Shown here: positions 11,000 to 22,557 of the stretch, in pieces
Layout of the letters: each line of letters starts with the position of its first letter
How positions within the stretch are numbered: the stretch's first letter is position 1
Translations under genes and position numbers: made by a program
Notes under the pieces: generated by a model
What the model was told of the DNA's origin: nothing
What the model saw: the letters and a program-made list of their open reading frames with translations, nothing else
Database searches by the model: none
Assembly: GCA_031769625.1 (NCBI GenBank)
Contig: JAUIMM010002019.1
Coordinates: forward strand, 248,001-312,000
DNA length: 64,000 nt
Reading direction: 5' to 3'
Source: Taudactylus pleione
Lineage: Eukaryota; Chordata; Amphibia; Anura; Myobatrachidae

Positions 11000-13900
11000 G
11001 TTGAAGACCAAGACCCACAAATATTATGTGAAATGGTTTTTCTCCCATGTTGCGTTTAAGAGAAAACAGCAATTGCTCGTTTTAGGCCAAAATGCATTGA
11101 AAGCAATGGAAACAACAAAAGCGCATACTTTGTGATATCTCCTCTTGTAGCAAACACAGACAGCTCAAAATTTCACTGGATGTGTTGAAGACCAAGACCC
11201 ACAAATGTGATGTGAAATGGTTTTTCTCCTATATTGCGTTTAAGAGAAAACAGCAATTGCTCGTTTTAGGCCAAAATGCATTGAAAGCAATGGAAACAAT
11301 AAAATCGCATACTTTGTGTTATCTCCTCTTGTAGCAAACACAGACATCTCAAAATTTCACTGGATGTGTTGAAGACCAAGACGCACAAATATGATGTGAA
11401 ATGGTTTTTCTCCCATGTTGCGTTTAAGAGAAAACAGCAATTGCTCGTTTTAGGCCAAAATGCATTGAAAGCAATGGAAACAACAAAAGCGCATACTTTG
11501 TGTTATCTCCTCTTGTAGCAAACACAGACAGACAGCTCAAAATTTCACTGGATGTGTTGAAGACCAAGACCCACAAATGTGATGTGAAATGGTTTTTCTC
11601 CCATGTTGCGTTTAAGAGAAAACAGCAATTGCTCGTTTTAGGCCAAAATGCATTGAAAGCAATGGAAACAACAAAAACGCATACTTTGTGTTATCTCCTC
11701 TTGTAGCAAACACAGACAGCTCAAAATTTCACTGGATGTGTTGAAGACCAAGACCCACAAATGTGATGTGAAATGGTTTTTCTCCCATGTTGCGTTTAAA
11801 AGAAAACAGCAATTGCTCGTTTTAGGCCAAAATGCATTGAAAGCAATGGAAACAACAAAAGCGCATACTTTGTGTTATCTCCTCTTGTAGCAAACACAGA
11901 CAGCTCAAAATTTCACTGGATGTGTTGAAGACCAAGACCACAAATATGATGTGAAATGGTTTTTCTCACATGTTGCGTTTAAGAGAAAACAGCAATTGCT
12001 CGTTTTAGGCCAAAATGCATTGAAAGCAATGGAAACAACAAAAGCGCATACTTGTGTTATCTCCTCTTGTAGCAACACAGACAGCTCAAAATTTCACTGG
12101 ATGTGTTGTAGACCAAGATCCACAAATGTGATGTGAAATGGTTTTTCTCCCATGTTGCGTTTAAGAGAAAACAGCAATTGCTCGTTTTAGGCCAAAATGC
12201 ATTGAAGCAATGGAAACAACAAAAGCGCATATTTTATGTTATCTCCTCTTGTAGCAAACACAGGCAGCTCAAAATTTCACTGGATGTGTTGAAGACCAAG
12301 AGCCACAAATATGATGTGAAATGGTTTTTCTCCCATGTTGCGTTTAAGAGAAAACAGCAATTGCTCGTTTTAGGCCAAAATGCATTGAAAGTAATGGAAA
12401 CAACAAAAGCGCATACTTGTGATATCTCCTCTTGTAGCAAACACAGACAGCTCAAAATTTCACTGGATTTGTTGAAGACCAATACCAAAAAATGTGATGT
12501 GAAATGGTTTTTCTCCCATGTTGCGTTTAAGAGAAAACAGCAAATGCATGTTTTAGGCAAATATGCATTGAAAGCAATGGAAACAACAAAAGCGCATACT
12601 TTGTGATATCTCCTCTTGTAGCAAACACAGACAGCTCAAAATTTCACTGGATGTGTTGAAGACCAAGACCCACAAATGTGATGTGAAATGGTTTTTCTCC
12701 CATGTTGCGTTTAAGAGAAAACAGCAATTGCTCGTTTTAGGCCAAAATGCATTGAAAGCAATGGAAACAACAAAAGCGCATACTTTGTGTTATCTCCTCT
12801 TGTAGCAAACACAGACAGCTCAAAATTTCACTGGATGTGTTGAAGACTAAGACCCACAAATGTGATGTGAAATGGTGTTTCTCCTATGTTGCGTTTAAGA
12901 GAAAACAGCAATTGCTCGTTTTAAGCCAAAATGCATTGAAAGCAATGGAAACAACAAAAGCGCATACTTTGCGTTATCTCCTCTTGTAGCAAACACAGAC
13001 ATCTCAAAATTTCACTGGATGTGTTGAAGACCAAGACCAACAAATGTGATGTGAAATGGTTTTTCTCCCATGTTGCGTTTAAGAGAAAACAGCAAATGCA
13101 CGTTTTAGGCCAAAATGCATTGAAAGCAATGGAAACAACAAAAGCGCATACTTTGTGATATCTCCTCTTGTAGCAAACACAGACAGTTCAAAATTTCACT
13201 GGATGTGTTGAAGACCAAGACCCATAAATGTGATGTGAAATGGTTTTTCTCCCATGTTGCGTTTAAGAGAAAACAGCAATTGCTCGTTTTAGGCCAAAAT
13301 GCATTGAAAGCAATGGAAACAACAAAAGCGCATACTTTGTGATATCTCCTCTTGTAGCAAACACAGACAGTTCAAAATTTCACTGGATGTGTTGAAGACC
13401 AAGACCCATAAATGTGATGTGAAATGGTTTTTCTCCCATGTTGCGTTTAAGAGAAAACAGCAATTGCTCGTTTTAGGCCAAAATGCATTGAAAGCAATGG
13501 AAACAACAAAAGTGCATACTTTGTGTTATCTCCTCTTGTAGCAAACACAGACAGCTCAAAATTTCACTGGATGTGTTGAAGACCAAGACCCACAAAAGTG
13601 ATGTGAAATGGTTTTTCTCCTATGTTGCGTTTAAGAGAAAACAGCAATTGCACGTTTTAGGCCAAAATGCATTGAAAGCAATGGAAACAACAATAGCGTA
13701 TACTTTGTGTTATCTCCTCTTGTAGCAAACACAAACATCTCAAAATTTCACTGGATGTGTTGAAGACCAAGACCCACAAATATGATGTAAAATGGTTTTT
13801 CTCCCATGTTGCGTTTAAGAGAAAACAGCAATTGCTCGTTTTAGGCCAAAATGCATTGAAAGCAATGGAAACAACAAAAGCGCATACTTTGTGATATCTC

Positions 13901-14090
13901 CTCTTGTAGCAAACACAGACAGCTCAAAATTTCACTGGATGTGTTGAAGACCAAGACCCACAAATGTGATGTGAAATGGTTTTACTCCCATGTTGCGTTT
14001 AAGAGAAAACAGAAATTGCTCGTTTTAGGCCAAAATGCATTGAAAGCAATGGAAACAACAAAAGCGCATACTTTGTGTTATCTCCTCTTG
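11000..14090. repeat. Block B, copy 1 (about 3.1 kb)
   Basis: Matches 15,230-18,322 at a shift of 4,227-4,232 bp. Shared markers are tcctatattgcg (near 11,227), gacgcacaaat (near 11,382), tgtagaccaagatcc (near 12,109), agagccacaaat, tggatttgttg with accaaaaaatg or the like (near 12,466), gaagactaag (12,843), gcgttatctcc (12,970), two acagttc/cccataaatg monomers, caatagcgtatac (near 13,692), acaaacatctc and cagaaattgc (14,010). This copy alone has a 4-bp gaca duplication near 11,525 and five one-base homopolymer deletions between 11,938 and 12,418. Confidence 0.85.
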
Positions 14091-15229
14091 TAGCAAACAC
14101 AGACAGCTCAAAATTTCACTGGATGTGTTGAAGACCAAGACCCACAAATGAGATGTGAAATGGTTTTACTCCCATGTTGCATTTAAGAGAAAACAGCAAT
14201 TGCTCGTTTTAGGCCAAAATGCATTGAAAGCAATGGAAACAACAAAAGCGCATACTTTGTGTTATCTCCTCTTGTAGCAAACACAGACAGCTCAAAATTT
14301 CACTAGATGTGTTGAAGACCAAGACCCACAAATGTGATGTGAAATGGTTTTTCTCCCATGTTGCGTTTAAGAGAAAACAGCAAATGCAAATTTTAGGCCA
14401 AAATGCATTGAAAGCAATGGAAACAACAAAAGCGCATACTTTGTGATATCTCCTCTTGTAACAAACACAGACAGCTCAAAATTTCACTGGATGTGTTGAA
14501 GACCAAGACCCACAAATGAGATGTGAAATGGTTTTTCTCCTATGTTGCGTTTAAGAGAAAACAGCAATTGCTCGTTTTAGGCCAAAATGCATTGAAAGCA
14601 ATGGAAACAACAAAAGAGCATACTTTGTGTTATCTCCTCTTGTAGCAAACACAGACATCTCAAAATTTCACTGGATGTGTTGAAGACCAAGACCCACAAA
14701 TATTATGTGAAATGGTTTTTCTCCCATGTTGCATTTAAGAGAAAACAGCAATTGCTCGTTTTAGGCCAAAATGCATTGAAAGCAATGGAAACAACAAAAG
14801 CGCATACTTTGTGTTATCTCCTCTTGTAGCAAACACAGACAGCTCAAAATTTCACTGGATGTGTTGAAGACCAAGACCCACAAATGTGATGTGAAATGGT
14901 TTTTCTCCCATGTTGCGTTTATGAGAAAACAGCAATTGCTCGTTTTAGGCCAAAATGCATTGAAAGCAATGGAAACAACAAAAGCGCATATTTTGTGATA
15001 TCTCCTCTTGTAGCAAACACATGCAGCTCAAAATTTCACTGGATGTGTTGAAGACCAAGACCAACAAATGTGATGTGAAATGGGTTTTCTCCCATGTTGC
15101 GTTTAAGAGAAAACAGCAAATGCACGTTTTAGGCCAAAATGCATTGAAAGCAATGGAAACAACAAAAGCGCATACTTTGTATTATCTCCTCTTGTAGCAA
15201 ACACAGACAGCTCAAAATTTCACTGGATG
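14091..15229. repeat. Truncated U unit between the two B blocks
   Basis: Six U-type monomers in normal order: acaaatgagatg (14,149), gcaaatgcaaat (near 14,385), gtaacaaacac (14,458), aagagcat (14,614), acaaatattatg (14,696), tatgagaaaac (14,930), acatgcagctc (near 15,020), accaacaaatg and ttgtattatc (near 15,178). It then breaks directly into block B. One monomer differs from full U: acaaatgagatg with tcctatg in the gtaacaaacac monomer near 14,516. The segment shows that U-type and B-type sequence have been exchanged in register. Confidence 0.8.
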
Positions 15230-18200
15230 TGTTGAAGACCAAGACCCACAAATATTATGTGAAATGGTTTTTCTCCCATGTTGCGTTTAAGAGAAAACAG
15301 CAATTGCTCGTTTTAGGCCAAAATGCATTGAAAGCAATGGAAACAACAAAAGCGCATACTTTGTGATATCTCCTCTTGTAGCAAACACAGACAGCTCAAA
15401 ATTTCACTGGATGTGTTGAAGACCAAGACCCACAAATGTGATGTGAAATGGTTTTTCTCCTATATTGCGTTTAAGAGAAAACAGCAATTGCTCGTTTTAG
15501 GCCAAAATGCATTGAAAGCAATGGAAACAATAAAAGCGCATACTTTGTGTTATCTCCTCTTGTAGCAAACACAGACATCTCAAAATTTCACTGGAAGTGT
15601 TGAAGACCAAGACGCACAAATATGATGTGAAATGGTTTTTCTCCCATGTTGCGTTTAAGAGAAAACAGCAATTGCTCGTTTTAGGCCAAAATGCATTGAA
15701 AGCAATGGAAACAACAAAAGCGCATACTTTGTGTTATCTCCTCTTGTAGCAAACACAGACAGCTCAAAATTTCACTGGATGTGTTGAAGACCAAGACCCA
15801 CAAATGTGATGTGAAATGGTTTTTCTCCCATGTTGCGTTTAAGAGAAAACAGCAATTGCTCGTTTTAGGCCAAAATGCATTGAAAGCAATGGAAACAACA
15901 AAAACGCATACTTTGTGTTATCTCCTCTTGTAGCAAACACAGACAGCTCAAAATTTCACTGGATGTGTTGAAGACCAAGACCCACAAATGTGATGTGAAA
16001 TGGTTTTTCTCCCATGTTGCGTTTAAGAGAAAACAGCAATTGCTCGTTTTAGGCCAAAATGCATTGAAAGCAATGGAAACAACAAAAGCGCATACTTTGT
16101 GTTATCTCCTCTTGTAGCAAACACAGACAGCTCAAAATTTCACTGGATGTGTTGAAGACCAAGACCCACAAATATGATGTGAAATGGTTTTTCTCACATG
16201 TTGCGTTTAAGAGAAAACAGCAATTGCTCGTTTTAGGCCAAAATGCATTGAAAGCAATGGAAACAACAAAAGCGCATACTTTGTGTTATCTCCTCTTGTA
16301 GCAAACACAGACAGCTCAAAATTTCACTGGATGTGTTGTAGACCAAGATCCACAAATGTGATGTGAAATGGTTTTTCTCCCATGTTGCGTTTAAGAGAAA
16401 ACAGCAATTGCTCGTTTTAGGCCAAAATGCATTGAAAGCAATGGAAACAACAAAAGCGCATATTTTATGTTATCTCCTCTTGTAGCAAACACAGGCAGCT
16501 CAAAATTTCACTGGATGTGTTGAAGACCAAGAGCCACAAATATGATGTGAAATGGTTTTTCTCCCATGTTGCGTTTAAGAGAAAACAGCAATTGCTCGTT
16601 TTAGGCCAAAATGCATTGAAAGTAATGGAAACAACAAAAGCGCATACTTTGTGATATCTCCTCTTGTAGCAAACACAGACAGCTCAAAATTTCACTGGAT
16701 TTGTTGAAGACCAAGACCAAAAAATGTGATGTGAAATGGTTTTTCTCCCATGTTGCGTTTAAGAGAAAACAGCAAATGCATGTTTTAGGCCAAAATGCAT
16801 TGAAAGCAATGGAAACAACAAAAGCGCATACTTTGTGATATCTCCTCTTGTAGCAAACACAGACAGCTCAAAATTTCACTGGATGTGTTGAAGACCAAGA
16901 CATACAAATGTGATGTGAAATGGTTTTTCTCCCATGTTGCGTTTAAGAGAAAACAGCAATTGCTCGTTTTAGGCCAAAATGCATTGAAAGCAATGGAAAC
17001 AACAAAAGCGCATACTTTGTGTTATCTCCTCTTGTAGCAAACACAGACAGCTCAAAATTTCACTGGATGTGTTGAAGACTAAGACCCACAAATGTGATGT
17101 GAAATGGTGTTTCTCCTATGTTGCGTTTAAGAGAAAACAGCAATTGCTCGTTTTAGGCCAAAATGCATTGAAAGCAATGGAAACAACAAAAGCGCATACT
17201 TTGCGTTATCTCCTCTTGTAGCAAACACAGACATCTCAAAATTTCACTGGATGTGTTGAAGACCAAGACCAACAAATGTGATGTGAAATGGTTTTTCTCC
17301 CATGTTGCGTTTAAGAGAAAACAGCAAATGCACGTTTTAGGCCAAAATGCATTGAAAGCAATGGAAACAACAAAAGCGCATACTTTGTGATATCTCCTCT
17401 TGTAGCAAACACAGACAGTTCAAAATTTCACTGGATGTGTTGAAGACCAAGACCCATAAATGTGATGTGAAATGGTTTTTCTCCCATGTTGCGTTTAAGA
17501 GAAAACAGCAATTGCTCGTTTTAGGCCAAAATGCATTGAAAGCAATGGAAACAACAAAAGCGCATACTTTGTGATATCTCCTCTTGTAGCAAACACAGAC
17601 AGTTCAAAATTTCACTGGATGTGTTGAAGACCAAGACCCATAAATGTGATGTGAAATGGTTTTTCTCCCATGTTGCGTTTAAGAGAAAACAGCAATTGCT
17701 CGTTTTAGGCCAAAATGCATTGAAAGCAATGGAAACAACAAAAGCGCATACTTTGTGTTATCTCCTCTTGTAGCAAACACAGACAGCTCAAAATTTCACT
17801 GGATGTGTTGAAGACCAAGACCCACAAAAGTGATGTGAAATGGTTTTTCTCCTATGTTGCGTTTAAGAGAAAACAGCAATTGCACGTTTTAGGCCAAAAT
17901 GCATTGAAAGCAATGGAAACAACAATAGCGTATACTTTGTGTTATCTCCTCTTGTAGCAAACACAAACATCTCAAAATTTCACTGGATGTGTTGAAGACC
18001 AAGACCCACAAATATGATGTAAAATGGTTTTTCTCCCATGTTGCGTTTAAGAGAAAACAGCAATTGCTCGTTTTAGGCCAAAATGCATTGAAAGCAATGG
18101 AAACAACAAAAGCGCATACTTTGTGATATCTCCTCTTGTAGCAAACACAGACAGCTCAAAATTTCACTGGATGTGTTGAAGACCAAGACCCACAAATGTG

Positions 18201-18322
18201 ATGTGAAATGGTTTTTCTCCCATGTTGCGTTTAAGAGAAAACAGAAATTGCTCGTTTTAGGCCAAAATGCATTGAAAGCAATGGAAACAACAAAAGCGCA
18301 TACTTTGTGTTATCTCCTCTTG
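15230..18322. repeat. Block B, copy 2 (about 3.1 kb)
   Basis: Contains the same ordered markers as 11,000-14,090 at a shift settling at 4,232 bp (23 x 184). Examples are tcctatattgcg near 15,458, tgtagaccaagatcc near 16,340, gaagactaag near 17,075, gcgttatctcc near 17,202, two acagttc monomers and caatagcgtatac near 17,924. Unlike the first copy it has neither the 4-bp insertion nor the run of one-base deletions, so it is the better reference for this block. Confidence 0.85.
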
Positions 18323-19934
18323 TAGCAAACACAGACAGCTCAAAATTTCACTGGATGTGTTGAAGACCAAGACCCACAAATGTGATGTGAAATGGTTTTT
18401 CTGCTATGTTGCGTTTAAGAGAAAACAGCAATTGCTCGTTTTAGGCCAAAATGCATTGAAAGCAATGGAAACAACAAAAGCGCATACTTTGTGTTATCTC
18501 CTCTTGTAGCAAACACAGACATCTCAAAATTTCACTGGATGTGTTGAAGACCAAGACCCACAAATATGATGTGAAATTGTTTTTCTCCCATGTTGCGTTT
18601 AAGAGAAAACAGCAATTGCTCGTTTTAGGCCAAAATGCATTGAAAGCAATGGAAACAACAAAAACGCATACTTTGTGTTAACTCCTCTTGTAGCAAACAC
18701 AGACAGCTCAAAATTTCACTGGATGTGTTGAAGACCAAGACCCACAAATGTGATGTGAAATGGTTTTTCTCCCATGTTGCATTTAAGAGAAAACAGCAAT
18801 TGCTCGTTTTAGGCCAAAATGCATTGAAAGCAATGGAAACAACAAAAGCGCATACTTTGTGATATCTCCTCTTGTAGCAAACACAGACAGCTCAAAATTT
18901 CACTGGATGTGTTGAAGACCAAGACCCACAAATATGATGTGAAATAGTTTTTCTCCCATGTTGCGTTTAAGAGAAAACAGCAATTGCTTGTTTTAGGCCA
19001 AAATGCATTGAAAGCAATGGAAACAACAAAAGCGCATACTTTGTGTTATCTCCTCTTGTAGCAAACACAGACAGCTCAAAATTTCACTGGATGTGTTGAA
19101 GACCAAGAGCCACAAATATGATGTGAAATGGTTTTTCTCCCATGTTGCGTTTAAGAGAAAACAGCAATTGCTCGTTTTAGGCCAAAATGCATTGAAAGCA
19201 ATGGAAACAACAAAAGCGCATACTTTGTGTTATCTCCTCTTGTAGCAAACACAGACAGCTCAAAATTTCACTGGATGTGTTGAAGACCAAGACCCACAAA
19301 TATGATGTGAAATGGTTTTTCTCCCATGTTGCGTTTAAGAGAAAACAGCAATTGCTCGTTTTAGGCCAAAATGCATAGAAAGCAATGGAAACAACAAAAG
19401 CACATACTTTGTGTTATCTCCTCTTGTAGCAAACACAGACAGCTCAAAATTTCACTGGATGTGTTGAAGACCAAGAGCCACAAATATGATGTGAAATGGT
19501 TTTTCTCCCATGTTGCATTTAAGAGAAAACAGCAATTGCTCGTTTTAGGCCAAAATGCATTGAAAGCAATGGAAACAACAATAGCGTATACTTTGTGTTA
19601 TCTCCTCTTGTAGCAAACACAGACAGCTCAAAATTTCACTGGATGTGTTGAAGACCAAGACCCACAAATTTGATGTGAAATAGTTTTTCTCCCTTGTTGC
19701 GTTTAAGAGAAAACAGCAATTGCTCGTTTTAGGCCAAAATGCATTGAAAGCAATGGAAACAACAAAAGCGCATACTTTGTGTTATCTCCTCTTGTAGCAA
19801 ACACAGACAGCTCAAAATTTCACTGGATGTGTTGAAGACCAAGACCCACAAATATGATGTGAAATGGTTTTTCTCCCATGTTGCGTTTAAGAGAAAACAG
19901 CAATTGCTCGTTTTAGGCCAAAATGCATTGAAAG
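18323..19934. repeat. Block C, copy 1
   Basis: Ordered markers are tctgctatgttg (18,400), gttaactcc (18,677), acatttaag after catgttgc, gaaatagttttt (near 18,945) with ttgcttgtttt, agagccacaaat (near 19,108) and gcatagaaagc (19,373). It then shows agcacatac, agagccacaaat and gcattt, ending with caatagcgtatac (near 19,580) and acaaatttgatg with cccttgttgc. The first 1.3 kb repeats at 21,264-22,557, shift 2,944 bp (16 x 184), and again near 45,250, 56,107 and 62,537. Confidence 0.85.
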
Positions 19935-20670
19935 CAAAGGAAACAACAAAAGCGCATACTTTGTGTTATCTCCTCTTGTAGCAAACACAGACAGCTCAAA
20001 ATTTCACTGGATGTGTTGAAGACCAAGACCCACAAAAGTGATGTGAAATGGTTTTTCTCCTATGTTGCGTTTAAGAGAAAACAGCAATTGCTCGTTTTAG
20101 GCCAAAATGCATTGAAAGCAATGGAAACAACAATAGCGTATACTTTGTGTTATCTCCTCTTGTAGCAAACACAAACATCTAAAAATTTCACTGGATGTGT
20201 TGAAGACCAAGACCCACAAATATGATGTAAAATGGTTTTTCTCCCATTTTGCGTTTAAGAGAAAACAGCAATTGCTCGTTTTAGGCCAAAATGCATTGAA
20301 AGCAATGGAAACAACAAAAGCGCATACTTTGTGATATCTCCTCTTGTAGCAAACACAGACAGCTCAAAATTTCACTGGATGTGTTGAAGACCAAGACCCA
20401 CAAATGTGATGTGAAATGGTTTTTCTCCCATGTTGCGTTTAAGAGAAAACAGAAATTGCTCGTTTTAGGCCAAAATGCATTGAAAGCAATGGAAACAACA
20501 AAAGCGCATACTTTGTGTTTTCTCCTCTTGTAGCAAACACAGACAGCTCAAAATTTCACTGGATGTGTTGAAGACCAAGACCCACAAATGTGATGTGAAA
20601 TGGTTTTTCTCCCATGTTGCGTTTAAGAGAAAACAGCAATTGCTCGTTTTAGGCCAAAATGCATTGAAAG
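19935..20670. repeat. 4-monomer tandem doublet, unit 1 (736 bp)
   Basis: Unit of exactly 4 x 184 bp starting at the rare caaaggaaac (19,935, replacing caatggaaac). It continues with acaaaagtgatg and tcctatg, caatagcgtatac, acatctaaaaa, gtaaaatgg with cccattttgcg (near 20,247), cagaaattgc, and gtgttttctcc (near 20,515). The next 736 bp repeats all of these. Its monomer order resembles 17,820-18,322, its probable source. Confidence 0.9.
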
Positions 20671-21406
20671 CAAAGGAAACAACAAAAGCGCATACTTTGT
20701 GTTATCTCCTCTTGTAGCAAACACAGACAGCTCAAAATTTCACTGGATGTGTTGAAGACCAAGACCCACAAAAGTGATGTGAAATGGTTTTTCTCCTATG
20801 TTGCGTTTAAGAGAAAACAGCAATTGCTCGTTTTAGGCCAAAATGCATTGAAAGCAATGGAAACAACAATAGCGTATACTTTGTGTTATCTCCTCTTGTA
20901 GCAAACACAAACATCTAAAAATTTCACTGGATGTGTTGAAGACCAAGACCCACAAATATGATGTAAAATGGTTTTTCTCCCATTTTGCGTTTAAGAGAAA
21001 ACAGCAATTGCTCGTTTTAGGCCAAAATGCATTGAAAGCAATGGAAACAACAAAAGCGCATACTTTGTGATATCTCCTCTTGTAGCAAACACAGACAGCT
21101 CAAAATTTCACTGGATGTGTTGAAGACCAAGACCCACAAATGTGATGTGAAATGGTTTTTCTCCCATGTTGCGTTTAAGAGAAAACAGAAATTGCTCGTT
21201 TTAGGCCAAAATGCATTGAAAGCAATGGAAACAACAAAAGCGCATACTTTGTGTTTTCTCCTCTTGTAGCAAACACAGACAGCTCAAAATTTCACTGGAT
21301 GTGTTGAAGACCAAGACCCACAAATGTGATGTGAAATGGTTTTTCTGCTATGTTGCGTTTAAGAGAAAACAGCAATTGCTAGTTTTAGGCCAAAATGCAT
21401 TGAAAG
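20671..21406. repeat. 4-monomer tandem doublet, unit 2 (736 bp)
   Basis: Repeats the preceding 736 bp, including the private variants caaaggaaac (20,671), acatctaaaaa, cccattttgcg and gtgttttctcc (near 21,251). Near its end it switches to tctgctatgttg (21,344), which begins the second block C; the last monomer is shared with that block. Confidence 0.9.
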
Positions 21407-22557
21407 CAATGGAAACAACAAAAGCGCATACTTTGTGTTATCTCCTCTTGTAGCAAACACAGACAACTCAAAATTTCACTGGATGTGTTGAAGACCAAGA
21501 CCCACAAATATGATGTGAAATGGTTTTTCTCCCATGTTGCGTTTAAGAGAAAACAGCAATTGCTCGTTTTAGGCCAAAATGCATTGAAAGCAATGGAAAC
21601 AACAAAAACGCATACTTTGTGTTAACTCCTCTTGTAGCAAACACAGACAGCTCAAAATTTCACTGGATGTGTTGAAGACCAAGACCCACAAATGTGATGT
21701 GAAATGGTTTTTCTCCCATGTTGCATTTAAGAGAAAACAGCAATTGCTCGTTTTAGGCCAAAATGCATTGAAAGCAATGGAAACAACAAAAGCGCATACT
21801 TTGTGATATCTCCTCTTGTAGCAAACACAGACAGCTCAAAATTTCACTGGATGTTTTGAAGACCAAGACCCACAAATATGATGTGAAATAGTTTTTCTCC
21901 CATGTTGCGTTTAAGAGAAAACAGCAATTGCTTGTTTTAGGCCAAAATGCATTGAAAGCAATGGAAACAACAAAAGCGCATACTTTGTGTTATCTCCTCT
22001 TGTAGCAAACACAGACAGCTCAAAATTTCACTGGATGTGTTGAAGACCAAGAGCCACAAATATGATGTGAAATGGTTTTTCTCCCATGTTGCGTTTAAGA
22101 GAAAACAGCAATTGCTCGTTTTAGGCCAAAATGCATTGAAAGCAATGGAAACAACAAAAGCGCATACTTTGTGTTATCTCCTCTTGTAGCAAACACAGAC
22201 AGCTCAAAATTTCACTGGATGTGTTGAAGACCAAGACCCACAAATATGATGTGAAATGGTTTTTCTCCCATGTTGCGTTTAAGAGAAAACAGCAATTGCT
22301 CGTTTTAGGCCAAAATGCATAGAAAGCAATGGAAACAACAAAAGCACATACTTTGTGTTATCTCCTCTTGTAGCAAACACAGACAGCTCAAAATTTCACT
22401 GGATGTGTTGAAGACCAAGAGCCAAAAATATGATGTGAAATGGTTTTTCTCCCATGTTGCATTTAAGAGAAAACAGCAATTGCTCGTTTTAGGCCAAAAT
22501 GCATTGAAAGCAATGGAAACAACAAAAGTGCATACTTTGTGTTATCTCCTCTTGTAG
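21407..22557. repeat. Block C, copy 2
   Basis: Copies 18,401-19,613 at a 2,944-bp shift, starting in the tctgctatgttg monomer just upstream. Markers are acaactc near 21,465, gttaactcc (21,621), gaaatagttttt and ttgcttgtttt, agagccacaaat (near 22,050) and gcatagaaagc (22,317). The last monomers differ from copy 1: agagccaaaaat near 22,420, and aagtgcatac rather than atagcgtatac near 22,527. The aagtgcatac form is the one found in the later C copies at 46.9, 57.2 and 63.7 kb. Confidence 0.85.

Noticed and set aside
12133..12606. 157-codon open reading frame as a gene
   Set aside because: It is three satellite monomers read through because of one-base losses. It has no unrelated sequence, no homology I recognise, and an open frame exists on the opposite strand (12,234-12,560) over the same bases.
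19371..19613. Recurring 80-codon plus-strand frame (also 22,315, 46,780, 47,516, 57,076, 63,508) as a gene family
   Set aside because: It marks block C copies: the gcatagaaagc variant removes a stop and opens the frame. It is a HOR marker, not evidence of coding.
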